Assembly (NCBI RefSeq): GCF_029846175.1
Contig: NZ_JARWAC010000009.1
Coordinates: forward strand, 424,713 to 488,712
DNA from: Sphaerisporangium sp. TRM90804
Lineage (GTDB): Bacteria > Actinomycetota > Actinomycetes > Streptosporangiales > Streptosporangiaceae
Direction: 5' to 3'
DNA length: 64,000 nt
This document shows positions 1 through 8,723 of the stretch, piece by piece (position 1 is the stretch's first letter; every line of letters begins with the position of its first letter). Under the pieces are notes generated by a model. It saw only the letters and a list, made by a program, of their open reading frames with translations, did not search any database and had not been told where the DNA came from. The translations under genes were made by a program, and so were the position numbers.

Positions 1-534
1 CCGGGGCTCGACCGGGCCCGGACGCGGATCAGGCGTGGTCGGGGATGGATCCGACGCGGGCGTCTTCGGAGCAGGCGCGGGCAGGCGCGCGCCGGCGGCC
101 GGCAGGCGCAGGTCGGCCCACTGGTCGGGGTGGGGGCCGTAGGGGATCCGGCGCGCGGGGCGGCGCAGGCGGTGCACGGCGTGGCGGACGGCCCATCCCA
201 GGCCCGCGACCCCGCGTCCCCGCACGTGCGCCGCGCCCCCGGCGACCGTTCGCGGCCCGGTGCGGTCCAGGTCGAGCCACACCGTGCGGGGCGCGTGGCC
301 GGAGGCGACGTCCATGAGCCGCCTCGCCTCGGGGTCGGGCCCCGGCAGCGCGACCAGGGCGCACCCCTCCCCGGCCCGCTCCAGCTCGGCGGCGAGCGCG
401 GCCACGTCCGCCACGGCGGCGAACCGGCCCTGGACGCCGAGCGCGGCCCACTCGGCCGCCGCCGTCTCCTCCAGCAGCCCGGCGTCGGCCACCACCCCGG
501 GCCCCGCGACGACCAGCACCTCCACCCCGCCCAC
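1..534 (-). CDS. Alpha/beta hydrolase-like protein, C-terminus outside window
   Basis: An open minus-strand frame reaches the left edge with no stop. From a GTG at 534 it reads a Rossmann-like segment (VEVLVVAGPGVV near the start), then a basic linker and a stretch ending in IPYGPHPDQWADLRLP. That last stretch resembles the N-terminal beta strands of alpha/beta hydrolases, just before the oxyanion HGG motif. The catalytic part would lie left of base 1. The start is uncertain: bases 560-715 have coding-like third positions in a different minus frame (an Arg/Ala-rich amphipathic stretch), so the true N-terminus may lie there with a frameshift around 545-565. It lies downstream of glnH on the same strand, but the gap is long enough for a separate transcript. 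The hydrolase assignment rests on one motif; substrate unknown. Confidence 0.4.
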   Translation of the reverse strand, partial: MGGVEVLVVAGPGVVADAGLLEETAAAEWAALGVQGRFAAVADVAALAAELERAGEGCALVALPGPDPEARRLMDVASGHAPRTVWLDLDRTGPRTVAGGAAHVRGRGVAGLGWAVRHAVHRLRRPARRIPYGPHPDQWADLRLPAAGARLPAPAPKTPASDPSPTTPDPRPGPVEPR

Positions 535-806
535 CTCCCCGAAGGCGCCGCGAAGCCGGGCTCCGGGACGCGCCGCGGCACCGCGCCACGTCGCGGGCCG
601 GCACAGACGGTACCGCCGTCCCCGCCCGCGCCGCGAGCCGGGCGGACCGGCGCGCGAACGCGACGGCCCGGCGCGCGAACCCGGCCGCGCCCCGAGGGGG
701 AGGCCAGGGCCGCAAGCCCGGATGGGCCCTGGCGGAACCCGGGGCGTACAGGCCCGGGCGAGACCGGGCGGGCTCGTCCGGGGCCCGCCGGGTGGGCGGG
801 GATGGG

Positions 807-1637
807 TCAGCCGCAGCCCTCGAACTGGGGGACGGTGAAGCTGAGGGCCAGGCCGGACTTGGCGAACCACTTCTGCAGCAGCTTCTTGGCGGTCCCGTCC
901 TGGTACATCTCGGTGATCGCCTTGTTGACCGCCTCGCAGCCGTCCAGGTCGCCGATGCGGATGCCCACGCCGTACCGCTCGTCGCTGAAGGGGGCGTTGA
1001 CGATGCGGGTGCTGGAGGTGGCGAAGCCGGCCAGGATGAGGTCGTCGGTCGAGACGGCGTCCACCTCGCCCGCCAGCAGCTGCGAGACGCACTGGCTGTA
1101 CGACGGGGAGCTCACCAGGCTGACCGCCACCTTGCGCTCCTCCTTCACCCGGCGCCAGGAGTTCGACCCGGTCACCTGGCACAGCTTGCGCCCGCTCAGG
1201 TCGCGCACGCCGGCGACGGCGCCGTCGTCCGCGCGCACGAGCGTGTCCTGGTGGGCCACGTAGTAGGGCCCGCCGAACGACACCTTGGTCTTGCGCTCGG
1301 CGGTGATCGAGTAGGTGGCGAAGATCAGGTCGACCGTGCCCCGGGCGAGCATCTTCTCGCGCGCCGAGGACGGCGCGTCGACGAAGCGCGCCGTCTTGCC
1401 CAGCTTGCGGGCGACATAGGTGGCGACGTCGACGTCGAAGCCGGTGTACTTGCCGTCCTTCTTCACCCCGAGCCCGGGCTGGTCGGGTTTGACCCCGATG
1501 ACCAGGGACTCCTTGTCGAGCAGCGAGGTCCCGGCGGCGCACCCCGCCGCGAGCGGGAGCGCGGCGAGCAGCGCCGCCGCCGGCAGGATCCGCGCGAGCG
1601 CGCGGATCCCGCGGCCGTTGCCAGTGAGCGTGAGCAT
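807..1637 (-). CDS. glnH: GlnH-like amino-acid-binding lipoprotein (SBP family 3)
   Basis: A 276-residue exported lipoprotein: signal sequence with lipobox LAAGC (lipidated Cys at about residue 33), then a family 3 solute-binding fold (ESLVIGVKPDQPGLG at the mature N-terminus, a FDVDVATYVARKLG segment, and a conserved end). No ABC permease or ATPase lies beside it; its neighbours are a GlnX-like membrane protein, 15 bp upstream, and the PknG module. In mycobacteria the glnX-glnH-pknG set forms a sensor: GlnH binds amino acids such as aspartate or glutamate outside the cell and signals through GlnX to PknG. By gene order and domain type the same role is inferred here, rather than transport. 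It is the last gene of the seven-gene operon. A transport role with distant permeases cannot be excluded. Confidence 0.82.
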   Translation of the reverse strand: MLTLTGNGRGIRALARILPAAALLAALPLAAGCAAGTSLLDKESLVIGVKPDQPGLGVKKDGKYTGFDVDVATYVARKLGKTARFVDAPSSAREKMLARGTVDLIFATYSITAERKTKVSFGGPYYVAHQDTLVRADDGAVAGVRDLSGRKLCQVTGSNSWRRVKEERKVAVSLVSSPSYSQCVSQLLAGEVDAVSTDDLILAGFATSSTRIVNAPFSDERYGVGIRIGDLDGCEAVNKAITEMYQDGTAKKLLQKWFAKSGLALSFTVPQFEGCG

Positions 1638-1652
1638 CGCGACTCCTGCCTT

Positions 1653-3041
1653 TCAGCGGTACTCGGCGAGCCGGGGCCGGACACCGACGAGGATCAGCAG
1701 GATGGCGGCGAGCGCCGCCGCCGGCGGCCCCACGTCCCATCCGGTGAGCGCGCCGTCGCCGTCGCGGACGGCGGAGTCGAACTCCCGGCGGTGCAGGGCG
1801 ATCAGTTCGACCAGGGCCTCGTCGTACTCGCCGAACGCGGGGCCGAGCGCCAGGCGCACGGCGTCCCTGGGGCTGCCGCCGGCGGCGGCCTGGCGCATCC
1901 GCCGGTCGTTGTCCTGGAACTCCCCGTAGCGCCTCAGCACCTCCTCGAAGGCCGCCCGCTGCCCGGTCAGGGTGAGCCGGGAGGCCTCCGAGCCGAAGAA
2001 CCCGAGGAAGTCGCCCTCGCCGGAGGACCGCGAGTCCAGCGCGGCCTGGTACTTGTCGAGGCTGCCGGCCGGGACGTACATGACCGCCTGCGACTTGTCG
2101 AGGTAGACCTGCTCGTAGGTGTCGGCACGCTGCGGGTCCAGCAGGTACCTGATCTCGTCGCCGTGCAGGGTGTTGCCGATGGCGCGGGCCCGCGACAGGG
2201 CGAGGACGGAGTCGAACCCGTCCTCCTTGGCGTGGGTCAGCACCTCGGTCTCCCGCTGGAGCACCAGCACCCCGCCGAGGGCGAGCACGGCGGCCAGGAC
2301 GGTCGCCGCGAGCAGCGAGAGGTTGATCGTCCGCCGGAAACCCCTGCTGAGGTAGATCTGCAGGGTCAGCAGGACGGCGAGCGCGAGCGCGCAGGCGACC
2401 CCGGTCCAGATGCCGCCCATCCGCATGGCCGACAGCTCGGCGATGGAGGCGCGCCGGACGATGGTGCCGCTGTCGAGGGTCAGGTTGTAGGCCTTGGGCA
2501 GCAGGTCCAGGCGCATGAGGTCGGTGGCCTGGCGGTAGACCGCCAGCGCCTGTGAGGAGGGCGGCCCGGCGGCGTGCCCGGCGCGCTCGTCCAGCACCAG
2601 GGCGCGGGAGGCGAGCCGCTCGTAGCGGCCGAGGCCGTCCAGCAGCGCGCGGACGGTGGCCTGCGCCGTGGCGTCGTCCCCGGCGAGGTCGGCGGCCTGG
2701 AGCACCGCGCGGTCGGCCTGCGACCTGCGCTGGTCGTAGAGGGCGAGCATGGCCTGGCGCCCCGGCCCGAGCCCGGTCTCCTGCCCGGCGAGCAGGACGG
2801 TGGCCACCTGGGCGTCCATGTCGCTGAGCGCGAAGTACAGGTCGGCGGTGGCCACCACCTGCGGGCCGGCGGTGTGGCCGATGACACGCAGGCCGTCCCT
2901 GGCGTGCGCGACGGCCATGGCGACCGCGCCGGCCAGCAGCAGGACGGCGGCCACGGCCAGCGCGGTGAGCAGCCGGATGCGTCCCGGCACGGTGCGGGCC
3001 CTGCCGGCTCGGCGGGGCGGCGCGGGCCGCACTAACGTCAT
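1653..3041 (-). CDS. glnX: GlnX-like four-helix membrane signalling protein
   Basis: 462 residues with four predicted membrane segments: about residues 24-46, 210-230, 240-262 and 440-457. The two long soluble regions between helices 1-2 and 3-4 (about 160-180 residues each) are rich in helical, charged sequence, as in the ligand-sensing regions of chemoreceptor-like proteins. In mycobacteria GlnX is the membrane link between the lipoprotein GlnH and the kinase PknG. The position here, between an FHA protein (1 bp upstream) and GlnH (15 bp downstream) and in the PknG operon, matches that role. The ATG start is followed by an Arg/Pro-rich cytoplasmic leader. The protein carries no catalytic motif. 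Family membership is inferred mainly from context and topology. Confidence 0.72.
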   Translation of the reverse strand: MTLVRPAPPRRAGRARTVPGRIRLLTALAVAAVLLLAGAVAMAVAHARDGLRVIGHTAGPQVVATADLYFALSDMDAQVATVLLAGQETGLGPGRQAMLALYDQRRSQADRAVLQAADLAGDDATAQATVRALLDGLGRYERLASRALVLDERAGHAAGPPSSQALAVYRQATDLMRLDLLPKAYNLTLDSGTIVRRASIAELSAMRMGGIWTGVACALALAVLLTLQIYLSRGFRRTINLSLLAATVLAAVLALGGVLVLQRETEVLTHAKEDGFDSVLALSRARAIGNTLHGDEIRYLLDPQRADTYEQVYLDKSQAVMYVPAGSLDKYQAALDSRSSGEGDFLGFFGSEASRLTLTGQRAAFEEVLRRYGEFQDNDRRMRQAAAGGSPRDAVRLALGPAFGEYDEALVELIALHRREFDSAVRDGDGALTGWDVGPPAAALAAILLILVGVRPRLAEYR

Positions 3042-3042
3042 C

Positions 3043-3921
3043 TCAGCCTCTCCGCAGGGTGATGACGGTCCACGCGCCCACGTTGACGCGGTCGCCGTCG
3101 CCGACCGGTACCGGCACGTTGACCTCCACGCTCTTTCCGTTCAGCAGGGTGCCGTTGGCCGAGCCGGGGTCGACCAGCCGCCAGCCGCCGTCGGGCTCGG
3201 CCAGCAGCACGGCGTGCAGGTGGGAGACGCCGGGATCCTCCGGGGGGCCCGACAGGTCGATCTCCGGCTCCAGCGAGCGCGTCCGGCTGCGCCGCCCGAT
3301 GCGCATCTCGCGCCCGGCCAGCGGGATCCGCCGCTCGGGGCAGTAGGGCGGGAACGCCACCCGGGCCGCGTCGGGGCCGCCGAGGGCGATCATCGCCTCG
3401 TAGTGGCCGCGGTCGGCCGCGACGACCGCCAGCCAGCCGCTCCCGGCGGGCCCGCCCCGCGACCCGGGATCGCCCGTCGTCTGAGGCCGCCCGGACTGCG
3501 GGCCGGCGCCCTCGTGCCATCCCTGGGAGTGCGGGGCGCCCTCGTGCCGTCCCTGCGTGGGCGCGGGGCCGGCCGGGTCGGGCCGGGGCTGCGACGAGCC
3601 CGGGCGGACGATCTGCGCGGGCCGCCACGCCTGCGCCGGCTGCGCCGGTTGGGCGGGCGCCCCGGGGTCCGCTGCCGGGCGCGAGGGCGGCGGGGCGAAC
3701 GCCTGGGAGGAGCCGCCGAGCACGAAGTCGTAGCCGCAGCTCTCGCAGAAGCGGCCGCCGCGGGGCGCGCCGCAGTCGGGGCAGGGCCCCTCGCCCCGCG
3801 GCGCGCCGGAGGAGGCGGGCGGCGCGGGCGCCGCCTGGCCGGGGGCGCCGGTCATCAGCGCGCCGCAGACGTCGCAGTACTCCTCGTCGGCGGAGTCGTG
3901 CCCTGCCGGGCAGGTGGCCAT
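3043..3921 (-). CDS. Double zinc-ribbon FHA-domain protein (GarA-like role)
   Basis: 292 residues. The N-terminus has two zinc-ribbon-like clusters: CPAGH...CDVCG (residues 4-20) and CPDCG...CESCG (about 48-64). A long Pro/Ala/Gln-rich linker follows, then a C-terminal FHA domain with the usual signature (GRR, SHLHA, GSANGT, LNG) for reading phosphothreonine. In mycobacteria PknG phosphorylates the FHA protein GarA to set glutamate and 2-oxoglutarate metabolism; this protein, two genes from PknG and next to GlnX, is the natural candidate partner, though it lacks GarA's short form. The ATG at 3921 lies 2 bp after the VWA stop codon, so the two are tightly coupled; a longer open frame upstream is only the shadow of the VWA gene. 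The zinc ribbons resemble those on PP2C and PknG nearby. Confidence 0.82.
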   Translation of the reverse strand: MATCPAGHDSADEEYCDVCGALMTGAPGQAAPAPPASSGAPRGEGPCPDCGAPRGGRFCESCGYDFVLGGSSQAFAPPPSRPAADPGAPAQPAQPAQAWRPAQIVRPGSSQPRPDPAGPAPTQGRHEGAPHSQGWHEGAGPQSGRPQTTGDPGSRGGPAGSGWLAVVAADRGHYEAMIALGGPDAARVAFPPYCPERRIPLAGREMRIGRRSRTRSLEPEIDLSGPPEDPGVSHLHAVLLAEPDGGWRLVDPGSANGTLLNGKSVEVNVPVPVGDGDRVNVGAWTVITLRRG

Positions 3922-3923
3922 CC

Positions 3924-5213
3924 TCAGCCCTCCGGGTCCTTGCGCATGCGGACGGTGCGGACAGAACGGGTGTCCAGCGCGATCTCGTCGGCCTTGTCGA
4001 CGCCCCGCCTCAGGCGTGCGGTGCCGGTCTCGGGGTCGATGTCCACGACCTTGTCCAGCAGCTTGGCGGTCTCGTCGTTGCCCGCGCGCTCGGCGATGCC
4101 GCGCGCCTTGCCGAGCCGGGCCGTGGCGGTCTCCAGGTCGCCGTCGTTGCGCGCCTGCAGGCCCTCCTGGATGAGGGACGCGAGCTCCTGCTGGCCGGTG
4201 TAGTGGGCGACCCGGGGGTTGATGCGGGTGGACAGCGCGGGGTCGTCGCTCCACTGGGCGAGCACGTTCCCGCTGGCCAGCACCTCCCCGGTGGCGGGGA
4301 CGACCAGCTTGACCAGGCCGGCGCGCATCTCCTGGCCAACGCCGCCCGGGGGCACCTTCACGCTGACGTGGTACTCGCGCGACTCCCCGCCCCACGCGCC
4401 GGTCGGGTAGTCGCCGGTCTGCGCGTCGACCGGGGAGCGGCGCCCGGTCAGATCCTCCAGGGCCGGGGAGACCTGCTTGACGAAGTTCAGCGTCGCGGCC
4501 CGGGGCGTCCACACGCGCAGCGCGACGTCGGCGACGGTCTTGCCCATGGCCGCCTCGGTCATGGCGCGGAAGTCGTCCTCCAGCTCCTCGGGCCTGCGGA
4601 CGTCCATCGCGCTGCCGAGCAGGGTGGAGCCGATCCTGCGCAGCTCGGCGACCACCCAGTCGGTGCCCACGCCCCGGGCGTCGCAGACGAACTTGCCCGA
4701 GCAGTAGGCCAGGTTGGCGTCGAACTCCGGCGCGGGCTCGTGCTCGTTCTTGCCGTCGGTGAGCAGGATGGCGTGCCTGATCGCGCCGGGGTGCTCCATG
4801 AGGTGGGCGCTGAACAGGTCGGCGGCGCGGCGCAGCCACCGGCCCATCGCGGTGCCGCCGTCGGCGCGCAGGCGGGAGACGGCCTCCTTGGCCTCGTCCC
4901 TGCTGCGCGCGTCCGCCGGCGTCAGGCGGCCGTTGCCCGGGTAGATCACCTCGGCCTGGTGGTTGCCCGCGATGACGGCGAAGTACACGCCGTCGCGCAG
5001 CGTGTCGACGGCGGCCTGCGCGGCCTTGCGCGCCTCGGCGATCTTGCCGTACGACATGGAGCCCGAGGTGTCGACGATGATCACCTCGGCGGCGTCGGTG
5101 GCCCGGGAGGTCCCGACCGGCCCGCTGGCCTCGACGGTGATGATGCCGTGGACCTCCTGGCTCCCCGCGGGCAGGTACTTGTTCTGGTCCACGCGCATGG
5201 TGAAGTCAGTCAC
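3924..5213 (-). CDS. VWA-domain protein (MIDAS type)
   Basis: 429 residues. A von Willebrand A domain spans roughly residues 35-230, with the MIDAS motif DTSGSMS near residue 48 and a later TDGKNEHEP segment, so divalent metal binding is likely. The remainder is a beta-rich region and a short helical, TPR-like C-terminus (residues about 330-400, rich in Ala, Leu and Glu). There is no signal peptide, so it is probably cytoplasmic. Similar VWA proteins sit with Ser/Thr kinase, phosphatase and FHA genes in many actinomycete operons as assembly platforms. The ATG at 5213 overlaps the end of the PP2C gene by 8 bp, and the stop lies 2 bp before the FHA gene, so it is an internal gene of the operon. 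Its partner is not shown by the sequence. Confidence 0.85.
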   Translation of the reverse strand: MTDFTMRVDQNKYLPAGSQEVHGIITVEASGPVGTSRATDAAEVIIVDTSGSMSYGKIAEARKAAQAAVDTLRDGVYFAVIAGNHQAEVIYPGNGRLTPADARSRDEAKEAVSRLRADGGTAMGRWLRRAADLFSAHLMEHPGAIRHAILLTDGKNEHEPAPEFDANLAYCSGKFVCDARGVGTDWVVAELRRIGSTLLGSAMDVRRPEELEDDFRAMTEAAMGKTVADVALRVWTPRAATLNFVKQVSPALEDLTGRRSPVDAQTGDYPTGAWGGESREYHVSVKVPPGGVGQEMRAGLVKLVVPATGEVLASGNVLAQWSDDPALSTRINPRVAHYTGQQELASLIQEGLQARNDGDLETATARLGKARGIAERAGNDETAKLLDKVVDIDPETGTARLRRGVDKADEIALDTRSVRTVRMRKDPEG

Positions 5214-6117
5214 TTCTCTCCTTCGGGAAGGCCACCGTGGTATCGGCCCGGTCCCCCTGGCCGAACGGGATGACCACGACGGTGATGTTGTCGTGTCCCC
5301 CCGCCTGGTTCGCCAGGCGCACGAGCCTGCGCGCCGTCGCGAGGGGGGCGTCCTGCGGGGCCGCGGCGGCGAGGTCCTCCGGCTCCGGGTAGTAGTTCCA
5401 CAGGCCGTCGCTGCACAGCAGCACGATGCCGGGCCCGTCGGTGGTGAAGGTCGTGACGTGCGGGACGACCTCGCCGGCGTCGGCGCCCAGCCACGCGGTC
5501 AGCATGTGCGTGCCGGGCGTCGCGTCGTCGCGGGTCAGCAGGGCCGACTGCGCGCCGAGCCAGTACGCCCGGCTGTCCCCCACCCAGCCGACCGTGACCT
5601 GCCGGGCCGAGACGACGGCGGACACGTACGTGCAGGCGGGGGCGTCCTCGCCGGCGCGGGCGGCGGCGGCGACCGCCGCGGCGGCGAGCCGCACGCCCTC
5701 GCGGGTGGCCGCCTCCGCCCCCTCGCCCTCGGCGAGCCGCTTGGCGATCGCGGCGGCGGCCACGTCGGCCGCCGCCTGGGACGCCTCGTCCGGGCGCGGG
5801 GAGGTGGAGACCCCGTCGCAGACGACGCCCACCACCGTCCCGGGCCCCGCGGCGGTCAGGGCCATGGCGTCCTCGTTACGGCTGTGCCGGCGGCCGCGGT
5901 CGCTGGCGCCGGCCGAGCCGTCCAGCTCCACCTCGACGTGGTCGCGCCCGGTGGGCTGGAGCATGCCGCAGTTCTCGCAGTACCCGTCGGCGCCGACGCG
6001 CGCCGCCCCGCAGGCGGTGCACGGGGTGGGCCCGGGCGCTGCGAGGTCGTGGCCGCACTGCTCGCAGAACGCCTCGCCGGCCAGGACGCGGGTGCCGCAC
6101 ACGGGGCAGGCGCTCAC
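5206..6117 (-). CDS. PP2C-type Ser/Thr phosphatase with N-terminal zinc ribbon
   Basis: 303 residues. The N-terminus carries zinc-ribbon knuckles (CPVCG...CEQCG, then CTACG...CENCG). A full PP2C domain follows: RNEDAM (first metal aspartate), CDGVSTSP, GWVGDSRAYWL, CSDGLWNY and HDNITVVVI, so the acidic metal ligands are present. It is expected to reverse phosphorylation by the adjacent kinase PknG, in the cytoplasm (no membrane segment). The GTG start at 6117 shares GTGA with the PknG stop codon, evidence for translational coupling. A longer frame reaching further upstream is a shadow inside pknG. Confidence 0.9.
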   Translation of the reverse strand: MSACPVCGTRVLAGEAFCEQCGHDLAAPGPTPCTACGAARVGADGYCENCGMLQPTGRDHVEVELDGSAGASDRGRRHSRNEDAMALTAAGPGTVVGVVCDGVSTSPRPDEASQAAADVAAAAIAKRLAEGEGAEAATREGVRLAAAAVAAAARAGEDAPACTYVSAVVSARQVTVGWVGDSRAYWLGAQSALLTRDDATPGTHMLTAWLGADAGEVVPHVTTFTTDGPGIVLLCSDGLWNYYPEPEDLAAAAPQDAPLATARRLVRLANQAGGHDNITVVVIPFGQGDRADTTVAFPKERSD

Positions 6118-8723
6118 CACAGCGTCCTCGGGCGGACGGCGTTGGCGCGGCCGATGAGGGCGTGCCGGTCCTCGGTCGTGCCGGCCGACCTGGCCAGGGC
6201 CCGGTAGACCCGCTCCAGCTCGCCGCGCACGCCGCGCTCGCTGAGCGGGGTGCCGAGCAGCGTGCCGCCGTTCCCCTGCGCCGCCTGGCCGGTGACGAAC
6301 CTGGCCAGCGCGCTCTCCAGCACCTCCGAGGCCAGGCCGTCGCGGTCGCGGGAGTCCAGCCTCAGGCCGCGCAGCCGCTCGCCGGCGGCGATCAGCTCCG
6401 GCTCGGCGGGCGCCTGCCCGCGCACGGTGACCGCTACGGCGGCGACCTGCGCGGCGGTGCGGTGGATGGAGGTGGGCGGCACCTCGTCCAGGGCGCGGAC
6501 GGCGCCGGCCCGCTCGCCCTGGGCCAGCAGGATGCGCGCCAGGCCGAAGCAGGCGCCGGCGTAGGAGCGGTCGGTCTGCCAGATGGCCGCGTAGTGCCGC
6601 GCGGCCTCGGGACCGGCACCGGCCGCCTCCAGCGCGAACGCCAGCGCGAGCCGGGGCGCGGCCTCGCCGGGGAACCAGGAGTAGAGCCCGTCGAAGAAGC
6701 GCACGGCCATGCCGGCGTCCCCGGAGGCCAGTTCGGCGACGCCGCGGTACCACCACAGCCGCCAGTCGCCCGGCAGGTCCCTGGCCGCGGCGGCGTACAG
6801 CTCGTCGGGGACGGGGCGGCCCAGCTCGCTCAGCACGCGGATGCGGGCCAGGAGCGTCTCGGGCGTGGACGGCGCCGACTCCAGCACCGCGATCAGCTCG
6901 TCGGGGCTGCCGGAGGTGAGCCCGGCCAGGAAGCCGGCGGCCGGGTCGAGCGGGTCGACCAGCGGTACCGGCAGCGCCGAGGCGGCGTCCAGGCGCTCCA
7001 GGGGCCCGAACACCTGGCCGCTGGTGAGGGGTGCCAGCTCGGTGCCCACCGCCGCCCTCTCAGGCCCGAACACCCCCGACTGCGCGGGGTGAGGCGCGGC
7101 CTCCTCCTGGGCCCTGGTCTCCCGCAGGACGCCGACGAGCTGCTCGGACATCTCCGAGGCGCTCTGGAAGCGCCGCGTGGGGTCGGCGTCGGTCGCGCGC
7201 TGCAGGAACCGGTGGAAGGACTCCAACGCCGGCCCGGGGTCGGGCAGCGGGGCGGCGGCGCCGCCCGCGGACGGGCTGAAGGGGAAGGCGAGCACCGCGA
7301 GCGTGCGCCCGACGGTGTACAGGTCGGAGGCGATCGAGGTGCCGTGGGTGGCGATCTCGGGCGCCTGGTAGCCGATGGTGCCGTAGATCGCGCTGTCGTT
7401 GTCGTCGAGCCGGCGCACCGCGCCCAGGTCGATCAGCTTGAGCTGCTCCTCCACCTGGATCACGTTGGCGGGCTTGAGGTCGCAGTAGAGCATGCCGCGG
7501 TCGTGCAGGTAGCCGAAGGCGCTGAGGATCTCCAGCCCGTACGCCATCACCTGGGACGGCGGGAGCGCCTGGCGGTTGTCGCTCTCGCGGAGGCGGTGGC
7601 GCACCAGGTCCTGCAGGGACTGGCCGCCGACGTACTCCATGACGATGTAGCCGACCAGCGTCCCGGTGACCGGGTCGGGGTGGTTCACGAAGTTGAAGAT
7701 CTTGACGATGTTGGGGTGGTCCATCGCCGTGAGGAACCGGCGCTCGGCCTCGGCGGCGGCGAGCGCCTCGGTGTCGCCGGTGTCCAGCAGGCCCTTCATG
7801 ACCACCCAGCGGCCGTCGAGGTTGCGGTCGGCGGCCAGGTAGATCCAGCCCAGGCCGCCGTGCGCGAGGCAGCCCTTGACCTCGTACTGCCGCGCGACCA
7901 GGTCGCCCGCGCCGAGCTTGGGGGTGAAGGAGAACCGGTGGGCGCAGTGCGGGCAGAAGCCCTCGGCGCGGCCGGGGTTGCCGTCGCGACGGCGGCCGAC
8001 CGGCTTGCCGCAGTCGGGGTTGCCGCAGAAGCGCCGCTCCTCGGGCACCACGGGGTCGCGCAGGACGACCGCCGAGGGGTCGCGGTAGGGCACCGGGGGG
8101 ACCTCGACCAGGCCCATGCCGAGCATGCCCCGGCGCGAGCGGCTGCTGGTGCGCCGCGACCCGGTCATCTGGCTCGGGGTGGAGCCGGTGGAGCCGGTGG
8201 GGGCGGTGCCCGGGACGCCGATGGACGGCCGGGTCATCCCGCCGGGCGGCGGCGCCCACCCGGACGCCTGCGGGGGCGGGGCCGCCGAGCCGGAGGGCCA
8301 CGCCGTCCCGGGGCGGCCGGCGGACTGCGGCGGCGCGGCGCCGGGGGGCGGCGGGGAGCCGCCCGCGGCCGAGGGCCAGGCGGTGACCGGCCGTCCGGAG
8401 GCGCCCGTGCCCACGCGGTTGCCGGGCGCGCCGGGCGGTACCGCGCCGGGGTCGCCGGGCCGCACGGCGCCGGGCGGCGCGATCGGCGGCGCGGCCGGGA
8501 ACGCGTGGGCGGGCGCGGCGCCGCCCGAGGCGCCCGGCCCGTACGGGGACGGCGCCCCGTGCGGGGACGGCGGACCGTGCGGAGACGGCGGACCGGACGG
8601 CGGCGGCGCGCCGGGCCCACCGGACGGCACCGGGGAGGGCCGGGACACCGGCGCCATCCCGCAGGCGTCGCAGTATCCGTCCACGACGGTCCCGGTGCAC
8701 CCGGGCTGGTCGCATCTGGTCAT
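6114..8723 (-). CDS. pknG: PknG-type serine/threonine protein kinase
   Basis: 869 residues. Order of parts: an N-terminal zinc ribbon (CDQPGCTG...CDACG), a long Pro/Gly/Ala-rich disordered stretch to about residue 190, a rubredoxin-like zinc site (CGNPDCGKP...CPHCAH), the kinase domain, and a C-terminal helical TPR region. In the kinase, YCDLKPANVI is the catalytic loop and LIDLGAVRR carries DLG in place of DFG, as in mycobacterial PknG. There is no membrane helix, so the kinase is soluble and must receive its signal through partners such as GlnX. Known PknG phosphorylates FHA proteins that control 2-oxoglutarate and glutamate flux. The start ATG at 8723 overlaps the previous stop as ATGA; the codons upstream of it belong to the shadow of the preceding gene. 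Confidence 0.93.
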   Translation of the reverse strand: MTRCDQPGCTGTVVDGYCDACGMAPVSRPSPVPSGGPGAPPPSGPPSPHGPPSPHGAPSPYGPGASGGAAPAHAFPAAPPIAPPGAVRPGDPGAVPPGAPGNRVGTGASGRPVTAWPSAAGGSPPPPGAAPPQSAGRPGTAWPSGSAAPPPQASGWAPPPGGMTRPSIGVPGTAPTGSTGSTPSQMTGSRRTSSRSRRGMLGMGLVEVPPVPYRDPSAVVLRDPVVPEERRFCGNPDCGKPVGRRRDGNPGRAEGFCPHCAHRFSFTPKLGAGDLVARQYEVKGCLAHGGLGWIYLAADRNLDGRWVVMKGLLDTGDTEALAAAEAERRFLTAMDHPNIVKIFNFVNHPDPVTGTLVGYIVMEYVGGQSLQDLVRHRLRESDNRQALPPSQVMAYGLEILSAFGYLHDRGMLYCDLKPANVIQVEEQLKLIDLGAVRRLDDNDSAIYGTIGYQAPEIATHGTSIASDLYTVGRTLAVLAFPFSPSAGGAAAPLPDPGPALESFHRFLQRATDADPTRRFQSASEMSEQLVGVLRETRAQEEAAPHPAQSGVFGPERAAVGTELAPLTSGQVFGPLERLDAASALPVPLVDPLDPAAGFLAGLTSGSPDELIAVLESAPSTPETLLARIRVLSELGRPVPDELYAAAARDLPGDWRLWWYRGVAELASGDAGMAVRFFDGLYSWFPGEAAPRLALAFALEAAGAGPEAARHYAAIWQTDRSYAGACFGLARILLAQGERAGAVRALDEVPPTSIHRTAAQVAAVAVTVRGQAPAEPELIAAGERLRGLRLDSRDRDGLASEVLESALARFVTGQAAQGNGGTLLGTPLSERGVRGELERVYRALARSAGTTEDRHALIGRANAVRPRTLW

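Noticed and set aside
807..1637. Complete amino-acid ABC importer
   Set aside because: No permease or ATPase is adjacent; the context is the GlnX/PknG sensor.
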